A stretch of DNA of 64,000 nt, taken from positions 1 to 64,000 of the forward strand of contig DATIPQ010000038.1 in assembly GCA_035471785.1 (NCBI GenBank). The letters are read 5' to 3'. The notes beneath the pieces were generated by a model. It did not search any database and was not told the DNA's origin. It saw only the letters and a program-made list of their open reading frames with translations. This stretch comes from Acidobacteriota bacterium (GTDB lineage Bacteria > Acidobacteriota > UBA6911 > RPQK01 > DATIPO01). Below, piece by piece: positions 35,429 to 43,059 of this stretch (within the stretch, counting starts at the first letter, position 1; every line of letters begins with the position of its first letter). A program made the position numbers and the translations under genes.

Positions 35429-36775
35429 ATGAGAACCCGTTCGCCTTACTTGCCGCTCGCCGTTATTCTCTTTTTGACCTTGGCCGCGCTGGCCGCTTCT
35501 CTCTCATTGGCCGCCGCAGAGAGTTCCGACCAGAACTGGCCTCGCTGGAGAGGCCCCGAGGCGACTGGAGTGGCTCCCCAGTCCGACCCGCCGCTGAAAT
35601 GGAGCGAGCGGGAAAACCTGCGCTGGAAGTTCGATATTCCGGGACGCGGCAGTTCCACTCCGGTCATTTGGGAAGACCTGGTCTTTCTCACCACTGCCGT
35701 TGTGGTCGGCGAATCCGATGAGGAAAGCGAACCGCAGGAGGGGAGAAGGCGCCGCCGCGGCCCCAGTCCGGCGCTCACCCAGTTCATCCTGCTGGCCGTC
35801 AACCGGGACGACGGATCGCTGGCCTGGCAAAAAGTCGCCCGCGAGGCCGTTCCTCACGAAGGAACCCATCCCGACGGAACCTGGGCTTCAGGATCGGCCG
35901 TGACCGACGGCGAGGTGGTCATCGCCCACTTCGGCTCCCAAGGAATCTATGCCTACGCCCTGGACGGGAGTCCGCTGTGGAACAAGGACCTGGGCGACAT
36001 GCGCACCCGCCTGGGCTTCGGCGAAGGCGCCTCTCCCGCCTTGCACGGCAAGTACCTGGTGGTCAATTGGGACCATGAAGGCGATTCCTTCATCGTGGCC
36101 CTCGACAAGTCCAGCGGCGAGGAGATTTGGAGAGCGGCGCGCGACGAACCGACCTCCTGGGCCACTCCGGTGGTGGCCAACGTCAACGGTCGCGACCAAG
36201 TCATCGTCAACGCCACCAACCGCGTCCGCAGCTATGACCTGGAAACGGGCACCCTGGTGTGGGAGAGCAGCGGCATGACGGTCAACACCATTCCCTCCCC
36301 CGTGCACGGGGACGGCATCGTCTATGTCACCAGCGGATTCCGCGGCAATGCCCTGCAGGCCATCGACCTTTCAAAGGCCAAGGGAAACGTTCAGGAAAGC
36401 GGGGCCGTGATCTGGTCTTATGACCGCGATACGCCCTATGTTCCCTCGCCTCTGCTCTACGGCGATGGGCTCTACATCCTCAAGAGCAATAACGGAATCC
36501 TGACCCGCTTCGATGCCAAGACGGGAGCTACCGACTTCGGTCCTGTCCGCCTGGACGGTATTCAGGGCGTGTACGCGTCGCCGGTGGGCGCCGCGGGACG
36601 CGTCTACATCACGGGACGCAACGGCGTGACCTTGGTCATCGAGCACGGCGAGGAACTCAAGGTGCTGGCCAGCAACCCCCTGGACGACCGTATCGACGCC
36701 TCGCCGGCCATCGTCGGCAACCAGATCTTCCTGAGAGGCTTCGAACACCTCTACTGCATCGAAGCCTCCGAGTAG
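35429..36775 (+). CDS. Exported PQQ-like beta-propeller protein
   Basis: A 448-residue exported protein. A signal peptide (about 1-30) is followed by WPRWRGPEATGV and a series of propeller blades with recurring Ala-x-Asp-x-x-x-Gly-x-x-x-Trp elements (for example ALDGSPLWNKDL, ALDKSSGEEIWR, DLETGTLVWES). This is the PQQ-like/outer-membrane propeller fold; quinone-binding residues are not evident, so an enzyme activity should not be assumed. A low-complexity Arg/Glu stretch sits near residue 105. The start at 35429 follows a GGGAGG site 3 nt upstream of the ATG; 35414 is the alternative. Confidence 0.82.
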   Translation: MRTRSPYLPLAVILFLTLAALAASLSLAAAESSDQNWPRWRGPEATGVAPQSDPPLKWSERENLRWKFDIPGRGSSTPVIWEDLVFLTTAVVVGESDEESEPQEGRRRRRGPSPALTQFILLAVNRDDGSLAWQKVAREAVPHEGTHPDGTWASGSAVTDGEVVIAHFGSQGIYAYALDGSPLWNKDLGDMRTRLGFGEGASPALHGKYLVVNWDHEGDSFIVALDKSSGEEIWRAARDEPTSWATPVVANVNGRDQVIVNATNRVRSYDLETGTLVWESSGMTVNTIPSPVHGDGIVYVTSGFRGNALQAIDLSKAKGNVQESGAVIWSYDRDTPYVPSPLLYGDGLYILKSNNGILTRFDAKTGATDFGPVRLDGIQGVYASPVGAAGRVYITGRNGVTLVIEHGEELKVLASNPLDDRIDASPAIVGNQIFLRGFEHLYCIEASE

Positions 36776-37078
36776 TCGACCGGCAGGCGGCCTCACAGCA
36801 TGCAAGCAGGATGCAACCACTCCGGGTGGGAGGCGCATTTTGGCGGCGATCCCCACCATCGGTCAGGAGACCAGTCATGAGCCAGTAGCAAACAGCTTGC
36901 CCCCAAGTCCGCCTCTTCATCTACCGGATCTTCGCCGACCAAGCCCGGCCCCCTCTCCTCTGGAGATATGCGAACGTTTCAATCTGTCTCCAGCCATTTA
37001 GTCCGCGGGGACGGAACGGCGCTTTGAGTTGCCAAGGGGCCGAGGAGGGGGCAGAATCAGGGGCAGGAGGAGATTCCA
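36776..37078. other. Intergenic stretch upstream of the S9 peptidase
   Basis: These 303 bases hold one copy of the 26-bp repeat (36825-36850) and the peptidase ribosome-binding site (AGGAGG ending 8 nt before 37079). No other structure or gene is seen. Confidence 0.6.
36825..36850 (-). repeat. 26-bp dispersed repeat, copy 4 (inverted)
   Basis: Matches the reverse complement of copy 1 at 23 of 26 positions. Similarity to the copy-3 locus appears to continue for about 20 bases beyond the core. Confidence 0.7.
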
Positions 37079-39166
37079 ATGAGAGTTGCCAAAGGACTGA
37101 TTGTTGCCGCCATCCTGGTGTTGAGCGCGGCCTCGCTGGCGGCCGCCCAAGGGCTGACTGCTACCGACGTTTTTGAACTGGAATACGTTTCAGACCCGCA
37201 GATCTCGCCCGACGGGCAGCAGATCGTTTATGTGCGTCGCTGGGCTGACATCGAGAAGGACCGCACCTATTCCAACCTGTGGATCGTCAACTTCGACGGA
37301 AGCAGGCACCGTCCGCTGACCAGCGGACGCTACAGCGACGGAAGCCCCCGCTGGTCGCCCGACGGAACGCGGCTGGCCTTCGTCTCAGACCGCAGCGGCT
37401 CGCCCCAGATTCACTTGCGCTACATGGACAGCGGTCTGGAGAGCGTCCTCACCCATTTGCAGACGCCGCCCCGGGCGCCGGCCTTTTCCCCCGACGGATC
37501 GCAAATCGCCTTCATCGCCCTGGTGCCTTCCAAGGGTCCACAAATCGCCGAGATGCCTTCACCGCCAGCCGGCGCCGAGTGGGCCGAGCCGGCCATGGTG
37601 GTGGACAGCTTGATTTACCGCTTCGACGGCAGAGGCTACCTGCCTCACGGGTACGCCCACATCCACGTGGTGCCGGCGGAAGGCGGGACGGCCCGCCAAC
37701 TGACCAGCGGCGACTACCACCACGGCGGAGCCGGCTTCCTTGCAGCCGACGTCGTATGGACCCCGGACGGCAAGCACCTCCTCTTTGCGGCCAACCGCCG
37801 CGACGACTGGGAATACGAGTTGCTGGATTCGGAGATCTGGGAGGTGGCGCTGGCCGACGGCAGCATGCGCGCGCTCACCAACCGCGAGGGACCCGACCAG
37901 AATCCGGCCATCTCGCCCGACGGAGAGAGAATCGCCTACCTGGGCTTCGACGACCGTTCCCAGGGATACCAGTTGACCCAGCTTTACGTCATGAACCGGG
38001 ACGGCAGCCAACCCACCCTGGTGTCCTCGGCGCTGGACCAGGACGTCAGCAATCCGGCCTGGGCGCCGGACGGTCAAGGCATTTTCTTCACCTACACCGA
38101 ACACGGGGTCGACAAGCTGGCCCTGTTGCCCCTGCGAGGCTGGCAGCCGGGTGAGATCAAGACGCTCTTCTCCGACCTGGGGACGGGGCGCTCAGCCTAC
38201 GCCGGCGGCGCGGGCTTCAGCCTGGCGTCCGGCGGACACATGGCATTCTCCCAGACTTTCCCCGACCGTCCGGGTGACGTGGCGGCGGCCTCGGCGGACA
38301 GCGAAGCCCGTCTCGTCACCGGCGTCAACGACGACCTGATGGCGCAACGCGACCTGGGCCAGGTAGAAGAGATCTGGTGGGAGTCCTCACACGATCAGCG
38401 CAAGATCCAGGGCTGGATCATCAAGCCTCCCGACTTCGACCCCTCCAACAAGTACCCCATGGTGCTGGAGATCCACGGCGGACCCTTCGCCGCCTACGGC
38501 CCCCGTTTCGACCTTGAAAAGCAGGTGCTGGCGGGCAAGGGCTACGTGGTGCTCTACGCCAATCCCCGCGGCAGCACCAGCTACGGAGAAGAGTTCGGCA
38601 ACCTGATACACCACGCCTACCCGGGCGACGACTTCTACGACCTCGATTCGGGAGTGGACGCCGTGATCGAACAAGGCTACGTCGATCCTTCCAAGGTCTT
38701 CGTGGGGGGCGGCAGCGGGGGCGGCGTGCTGACCTGCTGGATGATCGGGCGCTCGCAGCGCTTTCGGGCCGCCGTCTCTTACTATCCGGTGATCAACTGG
38801 TATAGCTGGGTGCTGAGCGCCGACATCGCCTCTTTCGGCGTCAAGTACTGGTTCCCGGGTATGCCCTGGGATCATCCCGAGCACTACGAGAGCCGCTCCC
38901 TGCTCTCGGTGGTCAAGAACGTCACCACGCCCACCATGGTCATCACCGGCGAGGAGGACTGGCGCACCCCCATGTCGGAGTCGGAGCAATACTACACGGC
39001 CCTCAAGCTGCTCAAGGTGGAGGCGGTGCTGGTGCGCGTCCCCGGCGAATCGCATGGCATCGCTGGTCGGCCCAGCCATCACCTTTCCAAGATGCTGCAC
39101 ATCTCGGGGTGGTTCGACCGCTACCTGGAGGAAGAAGGAACGATGGAGGAGACCTCGGGGCGTTAG
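37079..39166 (+). CDS. Exported S9-family prolyl oligopeptidase-type peptidase
   Basis: A 695-residue serine peptidase. A signal peptide (about 1-23, ending LAAAQG) is followed by a TolB/DPP-like beta-propeller with repeated SPDG motifs, then an alpha/beta hydrolase domain. The catalytic residues fit S544 in GGGSGGG, an Asp in EEDWRTP (about 626) and H657 in GESHGI. Related enzymes (acylaminoacyl-peptidase, DPP IV) release di- or oligopeptides. AGGAGG lies 8 nt before the start. It is probably a periplasmic scavenging enzyme; the exact specificity is not readable. Confidence 0.9.
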   Translation: MRVAKGLIVAAILVLSAASLAAAQGLTATDVFELEYVSDPQISPDGQQIVYVRRWADIEKDRTYSNLWIVNFDGSRHRPLTSGRYSDGSPRWSPDGTRLAFVSDRSGSPQIHLRYMDSGLESVLTHLQTPPRAPAFSPDGSQIAFIALVPSKGPQIAEMPSPPAGAEWAEPAMVVDSLIYRFDGRGYLPHGYAHIHVVPAEGGTARQLTSGDYHHGGAGFLAADVVWTPDGKHLLFAANRRDDWEYELLDSEIWEVALADGSMRALTNREGPDQNPAISPDGERIAYLGFDDRSQGYQLTQLYVMNRDGSQPTLVSSALDQDVSNPAWAPDGQGIFFTYTEHGVDKLALLPLRGWQPGEIKTLFSDLGTGRSAYAGGAGFSLASGGHMAFSQTFPDRPGDVAAASADSEARLVTGVNDDLMAQRDLGQVEEIWWESSHDQRKIQGWIIKPPDFDPSNKYPMVLEIHGGPFAAYGPRFDLEKQVLAGKGYVVLYANPRGSTSYGEEFGNLIHHAYPGDDFYDLDSGVDAVIEQGYVDPSKVFVGGGSGGGVLTCWMIGRSQRFRAAVSYYPVINWYSWVLSADIASFGVKYWFPGMPWDHPEHYESRSLLSVVKNVTTPTMVITGEEDWRTPMSESEQYYTALKLLKVEAVLVRVPGESHGIAGRPSHHLSKMLHISGWFDRYLEEEGTMEETSGR

Positions 39167-39219
39167 AGCGGATTCGCCGCTTGCGAGTCGGGAATTGGGA
39201 GTTGGGAGTTGCGCAGCTA

Positions 39220-39228
39220 TGCTATGGT
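39220..39228 (+). promoter_or_regulatory. Extended -10 box before accA
   Basis: TGC-TATGGT lies 28 nt before the TTG at 39257, which itself follows GAAGGAGG (39243-39250) by 6 nt. Confidence 0.35.
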
Positions 39229-39256
39229 TGGCATCTTTAACCGAAGGAGGCAGGCC

Positions 39257-40093
39257 TTGGGCAAGCATGCAGGCGTGACGGCATGGGACCGGGTGTTGCT
39301 GGCGCGCAACGAATCGCGTCCCTATACGCTCGACTACATCCGCCGGATCTTTTCCTCCTTCCGGGAGGTTCACGGCGACCGCAAGTACGCCGACGACCCC
39401 GCCATCGTAGCGGGAATGGCTTATCTCGAGGACGAGCCGGTAATGGTCATCGGACAGCAGAAGGGCCGCGACATGCGCAGCCGTCTGCACCGCAACTACG
39501 GCATGCCGCGTCCTGAAGGCTACCGCAAGGCCATCCGCCTCATGCAGATGGCCGAGAAATTCAACCGTCCGGTCCTGACCCTTATCGACACTCCCGGCGC
39601 CTATCCCGGAGTGGGCGCGGAGGAGCGGGGACAGGCCGAGGCCATCGCCTACAACCTGCGGACCATGGCCGGACTCGAGGTTCCCATCATCGCCTCGGTC
39701 ATCGGCGAAGGCGGGTCGGGCGGAGCCCTGGCCATAGGCGTAGCCGACCGCGTCCTCATGCTTGAGAACTCGATCTACTCCGTCATTTCGCCCGAGAGTT
39801 GCTCGGCCATCCTCTGGAAAGATCAGGACCACGCCAAGGAGGCGGCCGAAAACCTGCGCCTGACCGCCGACCACCTGAAACGCTTCGGCATCATCGACGA
39901 GGTGGTGCCGGAACCGTCCGGGGGAGCCCATGAAGATTGGGACGAGGCGGCGGAGCTGCTTTCAAAGGCGCTGGTCAAGAACCTGCAAGCTTTGCAGGAA
40001 ATGACGGTGGAAGAGCGGCTGGAGGAGCGCTACCAGAAGTTCCGCAAGATGGGGGCTTTTGTTGAGGAAGTCGCCTCCAGTTCGGAACCCTAG
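39257..40093 (+). CDS. accA: Acetyl-CoA carboxylase carboxyltransferase, alpha subunit
   Basis: A 278-residue AccA, which with AccD transfers the carboxyl group from biotin to acetyl-CoA, the first step of fatty-acid synthesis. The crotonase-type fold is evident from REVHGDRKYADDPAIVAG, LIDTPGAYPGVGAEERGQ and GEGGSGGALAIGVADRV. It starts with TTG at 39257, chosen because GAAGGAGG precedes it by 6 nt; earlier in-frame starts lack such a site and would overlap the -10-like box. The usual N-terminal coiled region of about 40 residues is missing. accD is not nearby. Confidence 0.9.
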   Translation: MGKHAGVTAWDRVLLARNESRPYTLDYIRRIFSSFREVHGDRKYADDPAIVAGMAYLEDEPVMVIGQQKGRDMRSRLHRNYGMPRPEGYRKAIRLMQMAEKFNRPVLTLIDTPGAYPGVGAEERGQAEAIAYNLRTMAGLEVPIIASVIGEGGSGGALAIGVADRVLMLENSIYSVISPESCSAILWKDQDHAKEAAENLRLTADHLKRFGIIDEVVPEPSGGAHEDWDEAAELLSKALVKNLQALQEMTVEERLEERYQKFRKMGAFVEEVASSSEP

Positions 40094-40124
40094 GGCGGAA
40101 CTTGAAGCGCTGTGGGATCGCGAA

Positions 40125-40152
40125 GCCCTCCATAGCTTTAGCCAAGGAGGGC
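40125..40152 (+). repeat. 28-bp palindromic repeat, copy 2
   Basis: GCCCTCC (40125-40131), centre ATAGCTTTAGCCAA, GGAGGGC (40146-40152): a perfect 7-bp stem with a 14-nt loop between the convergent accA and phosphohexomutase genes. Confidence 0.65.
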
Positions 40153-40157
40153 CGCTG

Positions 40158-40172
40158 GGATGCGCCTCCCAC
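40158..40172 (+). repeat. Partial 26-bp repeat, copy 5
   Basis: The 15 bases GGATGCGCCTCCCAC match the 3' part of the 26-bp element exactly; the 5' part is not conserved. It directly follows the 28-bp palindrome. Confidence 0.5.
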
Positions 40173-40212
40173 GGGACTTGGCCTGTGTTGCGTTTTAATG
40201 AACTGCCGGCGG

Positions 40213-41718
40213 TTACTTGGGCTGGGGCATCTCTTGGTCGTAGTCGCCGATTCGGCCGCCTTTTTCCAGGCGCTGTTGAATATGCTCCATGATCTGGTAG
40301 AGCTGTTCCTGGGAGGTGACCGACTCGGCCACCAGCACCAGCGAGGGCTTGTTGGATGAGGCCCGCACCAGTCCCCAGCTATCGTCCTCCAGAACGAAAC
40401 GCACGCCGTTGACCGTGATCAGTTCCTTGATCTTCCGGCCCCCGATAACGGTGCCCTTCTCCATGTCCTGGCGGTATTGCTCGGTGACGTGCTCGACCAC
40501 CTCGTACTTCTCGTCGTCGGGACAGTAGGCTCCGATGGTGGGGCTGTTGTAGGACTTGGGAAGGTCGGCCAGCATCTGGGAGAGGGGCTTGCCCGATTCG
40601 TCCAGCATGCGCAGCAGAAGCGCCGCCGAGCGGGCGGCATCGTCGTAGCCGCGGCCCAGCGGCTCGCTCAAGAACCAGTGTCCCGACTTCTCGAACCCGG
40701 CGATGGCACCGGTCTCCCGCACCTTGGCCTTGATGTAGGAATGCCCCGTCTTCCACAACACCGACTGGTAGCCGTTGGAGTTGAGGACGGGATCGTTGCT
40801 GAAGAGTCCGGTGCTCTTGACGTCGGTGACCACGATGCGGTTGGGGTACTTTTCCGACATCCAGCGGGCCAGCAGCAGCCCCAGCTTGTCGGAGTAGATC
40901 TCCTCGCCCTTTTCGTCCACCACGCCGATCCGGTCGCCGTCTCCGTCGATGCCGATGCCGATATCGGCTTTTTCCTGCATGGTGACGCGGCTGATCTCGT
41001 GCAGGAACTTGACGTCCTCAGGATTGGGATTGAAGCGGGGAAAAGTCCAGTCGGCCTCACAGTCCAGACGTACCACATGGCAGCCCAGGGCCTCGATGAT
41101 TTCGGGGACGAAGCGGCCCGGCGTCCCGTTGCCGCAGGCCACCACCACCTTGGGGGGATGATCCAGCTTCTTGCCTCCCACGATGTCGCTGAGGTAGGCC
41201 TGGTCCAGATTGTCGAAGTTCTGGTAGCTTCCGCTGCCGTTGACGAAATCGCCGCTGTGTACGATTTGCTTGAGGCGTTTGATGCCGTCCGGCCCCAGCG
41301 TGGAGGATAGCCCGTCGGCCAGCTTGAGTCCGCACCAGCCGTTCTCATTGTGGCTGGCCGTCACCTGTGCTCCGCCGGGGGCGTTGAAATGATGCTGGGC
41401 GTAATAGACCATGGGAGTCAGGGCCAGGCCCACGTCGATGACTTCCGCGCCCGAAACCATCATTCCCAGAGTGAAACTGCGCGCCAACTCCTGACTGTAA
41501 GAGCGAAAGTCGTGTCCCACGATGGCCTTGTTGGAGCCCACGTCCTTCTGCAGCAGCGTGGCGTAGGCGCGTCCCATGACGAAAAAGCCGTTGGGGTTGA
41601 TCTCCTTGCCCACGATCCAGCGCACGTCGTACTCGCGGAAGCCGTTGTCGGTGATCAGGGTCTGCTGGAAGTAATCGTAGGAGTTTTCAGCCACGTCGTC
41701 ACAGATGTCCCACCTCAT
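40213..41718 (-). CDS. Phosphomannomutase/phosphoglucomutase
   Basis: A 501-residue alpha-D-phosphohexomutase with the four-domain layout. The phosphoserine is in VTASHNENGW (about residue 122), the Mg loop is DGDGDR (about 259), and the sugar-binding loop GFEKSGHWF and the C-terminal phosphate-binding region follow. It interconverts the 1- and 6-phosphates of mannose or glucose to feed sugar-nucleotide and envelope-polysaccharide synthesis. The start at 41718 (MRWDICDD) is preferred, as AGGA lies upstream; 41742 is an alternative. The N-terminal segment DYFQQTLITDNGFREYDVRW fits family members from other phyla. Confidence 0.9.
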   Translation of the reverse strand: MRWDICDDVAENSYDYFQQTLITDNGFREYDVRWIVGKEINPNGFFVMGRAYATLLQKDVGSNKAIVGHDFRSYSQELARSFTLGMMVSGAEVIDVGLALTPMVYYAQHHFNAPGGAQVTASHNENGWCGLKLADGLSSTLGPDGIKRLKQIVHSGDFVNGSGSYQNFDNLDQAYLSDIVGGKKLDHPPKVVVACGNGTPGRFVPEIIEALGCHVVRLDCEADWTFPRFNPNPEDVKFLHEISRVTMQEKADIGIGIDGDGDRIGVVDEKGEEIYSDKLGLLLARWMSEKYPNRIVVTDVKSTGLFSNDPVLNSNGYQSVLWKTGHSYIKAKVRETGAIAGFEKSGHWFLSEPLGRGYDDAARSAALLLRMLDESGKPLSQMLADLPKSYNSPTIGAYCPDDEKYEVVEHVTEQYRQDMEKGTVIGGRKIKELITVNGVRFVLEDDSWGLVRASSNKPSLVLVAESVTSQEQLYQIMEHIQQRLEKGGRIGDYDQEMPQPK

Positions 41719-42119
41719 AAGCCGGTCCTCGCTCTCTATCATTAAAAACCGTTTTAGCCGTCCGCTCCCACCGTCTCAAAGTGCCATTCCCGGAGTCAGG
41801 GTCACGCTTTGGAAACAGGTGCAAGCCGCGAAAGGCCCGCCACGAAACCAGACGCGCCCGCATGACCCTTTGCCGGGCTTCCTGGCCGGCACCATGTCCT
41901 CAAAACACGGGTCAAGTGTAATGGGGCGGCCTTCTCGGTTCAAGGTAGCCCAGAGGACAATTTCATTGATAAACCGCCGTCTTGAAGCGGGGTCCTGAGA
42001 ATGCAAGTTAGAAAAACTTCTCTGCTATCATGTGAGCAAATGGGACGACAAAGACCCAGGTTTCTGCACAACCGGGATTTTTGTTAGATTGAAAACTGGA
42101 GGTCCGAGTAAGGAGAAAC
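41719..42119. other. Divergent intergenic region
   Basis: 401 bases separate the phosphohexomutase and VOC genes. TGC-TATCAT (42023-42031) is a possible promoter for the VOC gene. A 7-bp bulged stem (42055-42060 with 42070-42076) is followed by ATTTTTG, like a weak terminator or attenuator. A short minus-strand open frame at 41776-42006 has no support. Confidence 0.4.
42055..42083 (+). terminator. Terminator-like hairpin in the VOC leader
   Basis: CCCAGG(TT) pairs with AACCGGG with a one-base bulge, then ATTTTTG. It lies downstream of the predicted promoter and 37 nt before the gene, so attenuation is possible. Confidence 0.3.
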
Positions 42120-42902
42120 ATGAGTCAAGCGACAACGGCGAGCGGGCGTTTTGTCTGGTATGACCTGATGACGACCGATCTTGAAAAGAGCATCCATTTC
42201 TACAGCCGCCTCTTTGGCTGGAAGGTCAAAAAGGTCGATATGGGACCGGAGATCGGCATTTACCACATGATCGAATCGGACGGGCAGGATATCGGAGGAA
42301 TGGTGGGAATGGATGAGGAAGGCGTTCCCAGCCATTGGATCGGCTATCTCAGCGTGGACGACGTCGATCAGGCGGCCGACTCGATCGTCAGAGAAGCCGG
42401 TTCCCTTCCCCGGCCGCCCATGGACATTCCCAACGTGGGGCGCTTCTGCGTAGCCGGCGATCCGGGCGGAGCCTACTTTGCTCCCTTCAGCTTTCCTCAG
42501 GGCCAGGAACCTTCTCAGCCTCCACGGAGCGCACCCGGGCACTTCTGCTGGAACGAGGTCCATGTCCCCAAGTCCTCGCAGGCCAAGTGCAAGGAGTTCT
42601 ATCAGAAAATCATCGGCTGGCAAACCAAGGATACCGACATGGGTCCGATGGGCGTCTACACCCTTTTCCGCCGCCCCGACGGTCAGGACGCCGCCGGTAT
42701 GATGGCCCTGCCTGAAGACTCTGATCAGGCCGGCTACTGGCTGACCTACATCCAGGTGGGCAGCGTGGACGCCTCGGTCGAGCAGGCCGAGGAGCTGGAG
42801 GCCGAGACCCTCAAAGAGGCCAGCGATATCCCCAATATGGGGCGCTTTGCGGTGCTCAGGGATCCGACCGGAGCCGGGTTTGCGCTCTGGAAGCCGGCCT
42901 AG
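42120..42902 (+). CDS. Double-VOC (glyoxalase-like) protein
   Basis: A 260-residue protein made of two VOC/glyoxalase modules: residues about 10-125 (FVWYDLMTTDLEKSIHFYSRLFGW) and 138-260 (HFCWNEVHVPKSSQAKCKEFYQKIIGW). Each has the beta-alpha-beta-beta-beta repeat that builds a metal-binding pocket. Related proteins include glyoxalases, dioxygenases and antibiotic-resistance binders, and this one resembles the hydroxyacylglutathione-like group often left unnamed. AAGGAG precedes the ATG by 4 nt. It has no signal peptide, so it is cytoplasmic. Specific activity is not predictable. Confidence 0.8.
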   Translation: MSQATTASGRFVWYDLMTTDLEKSIHFYSRLFGWKVKKVDMGPEIGIYHMIESDGQDIGGMVGMDEEGVPSHWIGYLSVDDVDQAADSIVREAGSLPRPPMDIPNVGRFCVAGDPGGAYFAPFSFPQGQEPSQPPRSAPGHFCWNEVHVPKSSQAKCKEFYQKIIGWQTKDTDMGPMGVYTLFRRPDGQDAAGMMALPEDSDQAGYWLTYIQVGSVDASVEQAEELEAETLKEASDIPNMGRFAVLRDPTGAGFALWKPA

Positions 42903-42909
42903 GGCCGCC

Positions 42910-42996
42910 AGGTGGCCAACGAGTTCGCACCCGCGACAAGTTTCAGTGACCGCGGTGAAGGCCCAATGCTGTCGGCGGCATGAGGGCGTTCGCTAC
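42910..42996 (+). repeat. 88-bp dispersed repeat, copy 2
   Basis: The second copy of the element at 8106-8193, in the same orientation and one base shorter. Here it lies between the convergent ends of the VOC and permease genes. Confidence 0.75.
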
Positions 42997-43016
42997 TTAC
43001 GCAGCCCTTGAAATAC

Positions 43017-43044
43017 GGCCTCCTTGGCCATGGCTATGGAGGGC
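43017..43044 (-). repeat. 28-bp palindromic repeat, copy 3
   Basis: On the minus strand: GCCCTCC, centre ATAGCCATGGCCAA, GGAGGCC. The centre is closest to copy 2. It lies 20 bp beyond the 88-bp repeat. Confidence 0.55.
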
Positions 43045-43059
43045 GGCCTCGCCCTGCTG

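Noticed and set aside
41776-42006. A minus-strand 76-codon frame in the phosphohexomutase-VOC gap
   Set aside because: No homologue recognised and no initiation signal; possible but unsupported.
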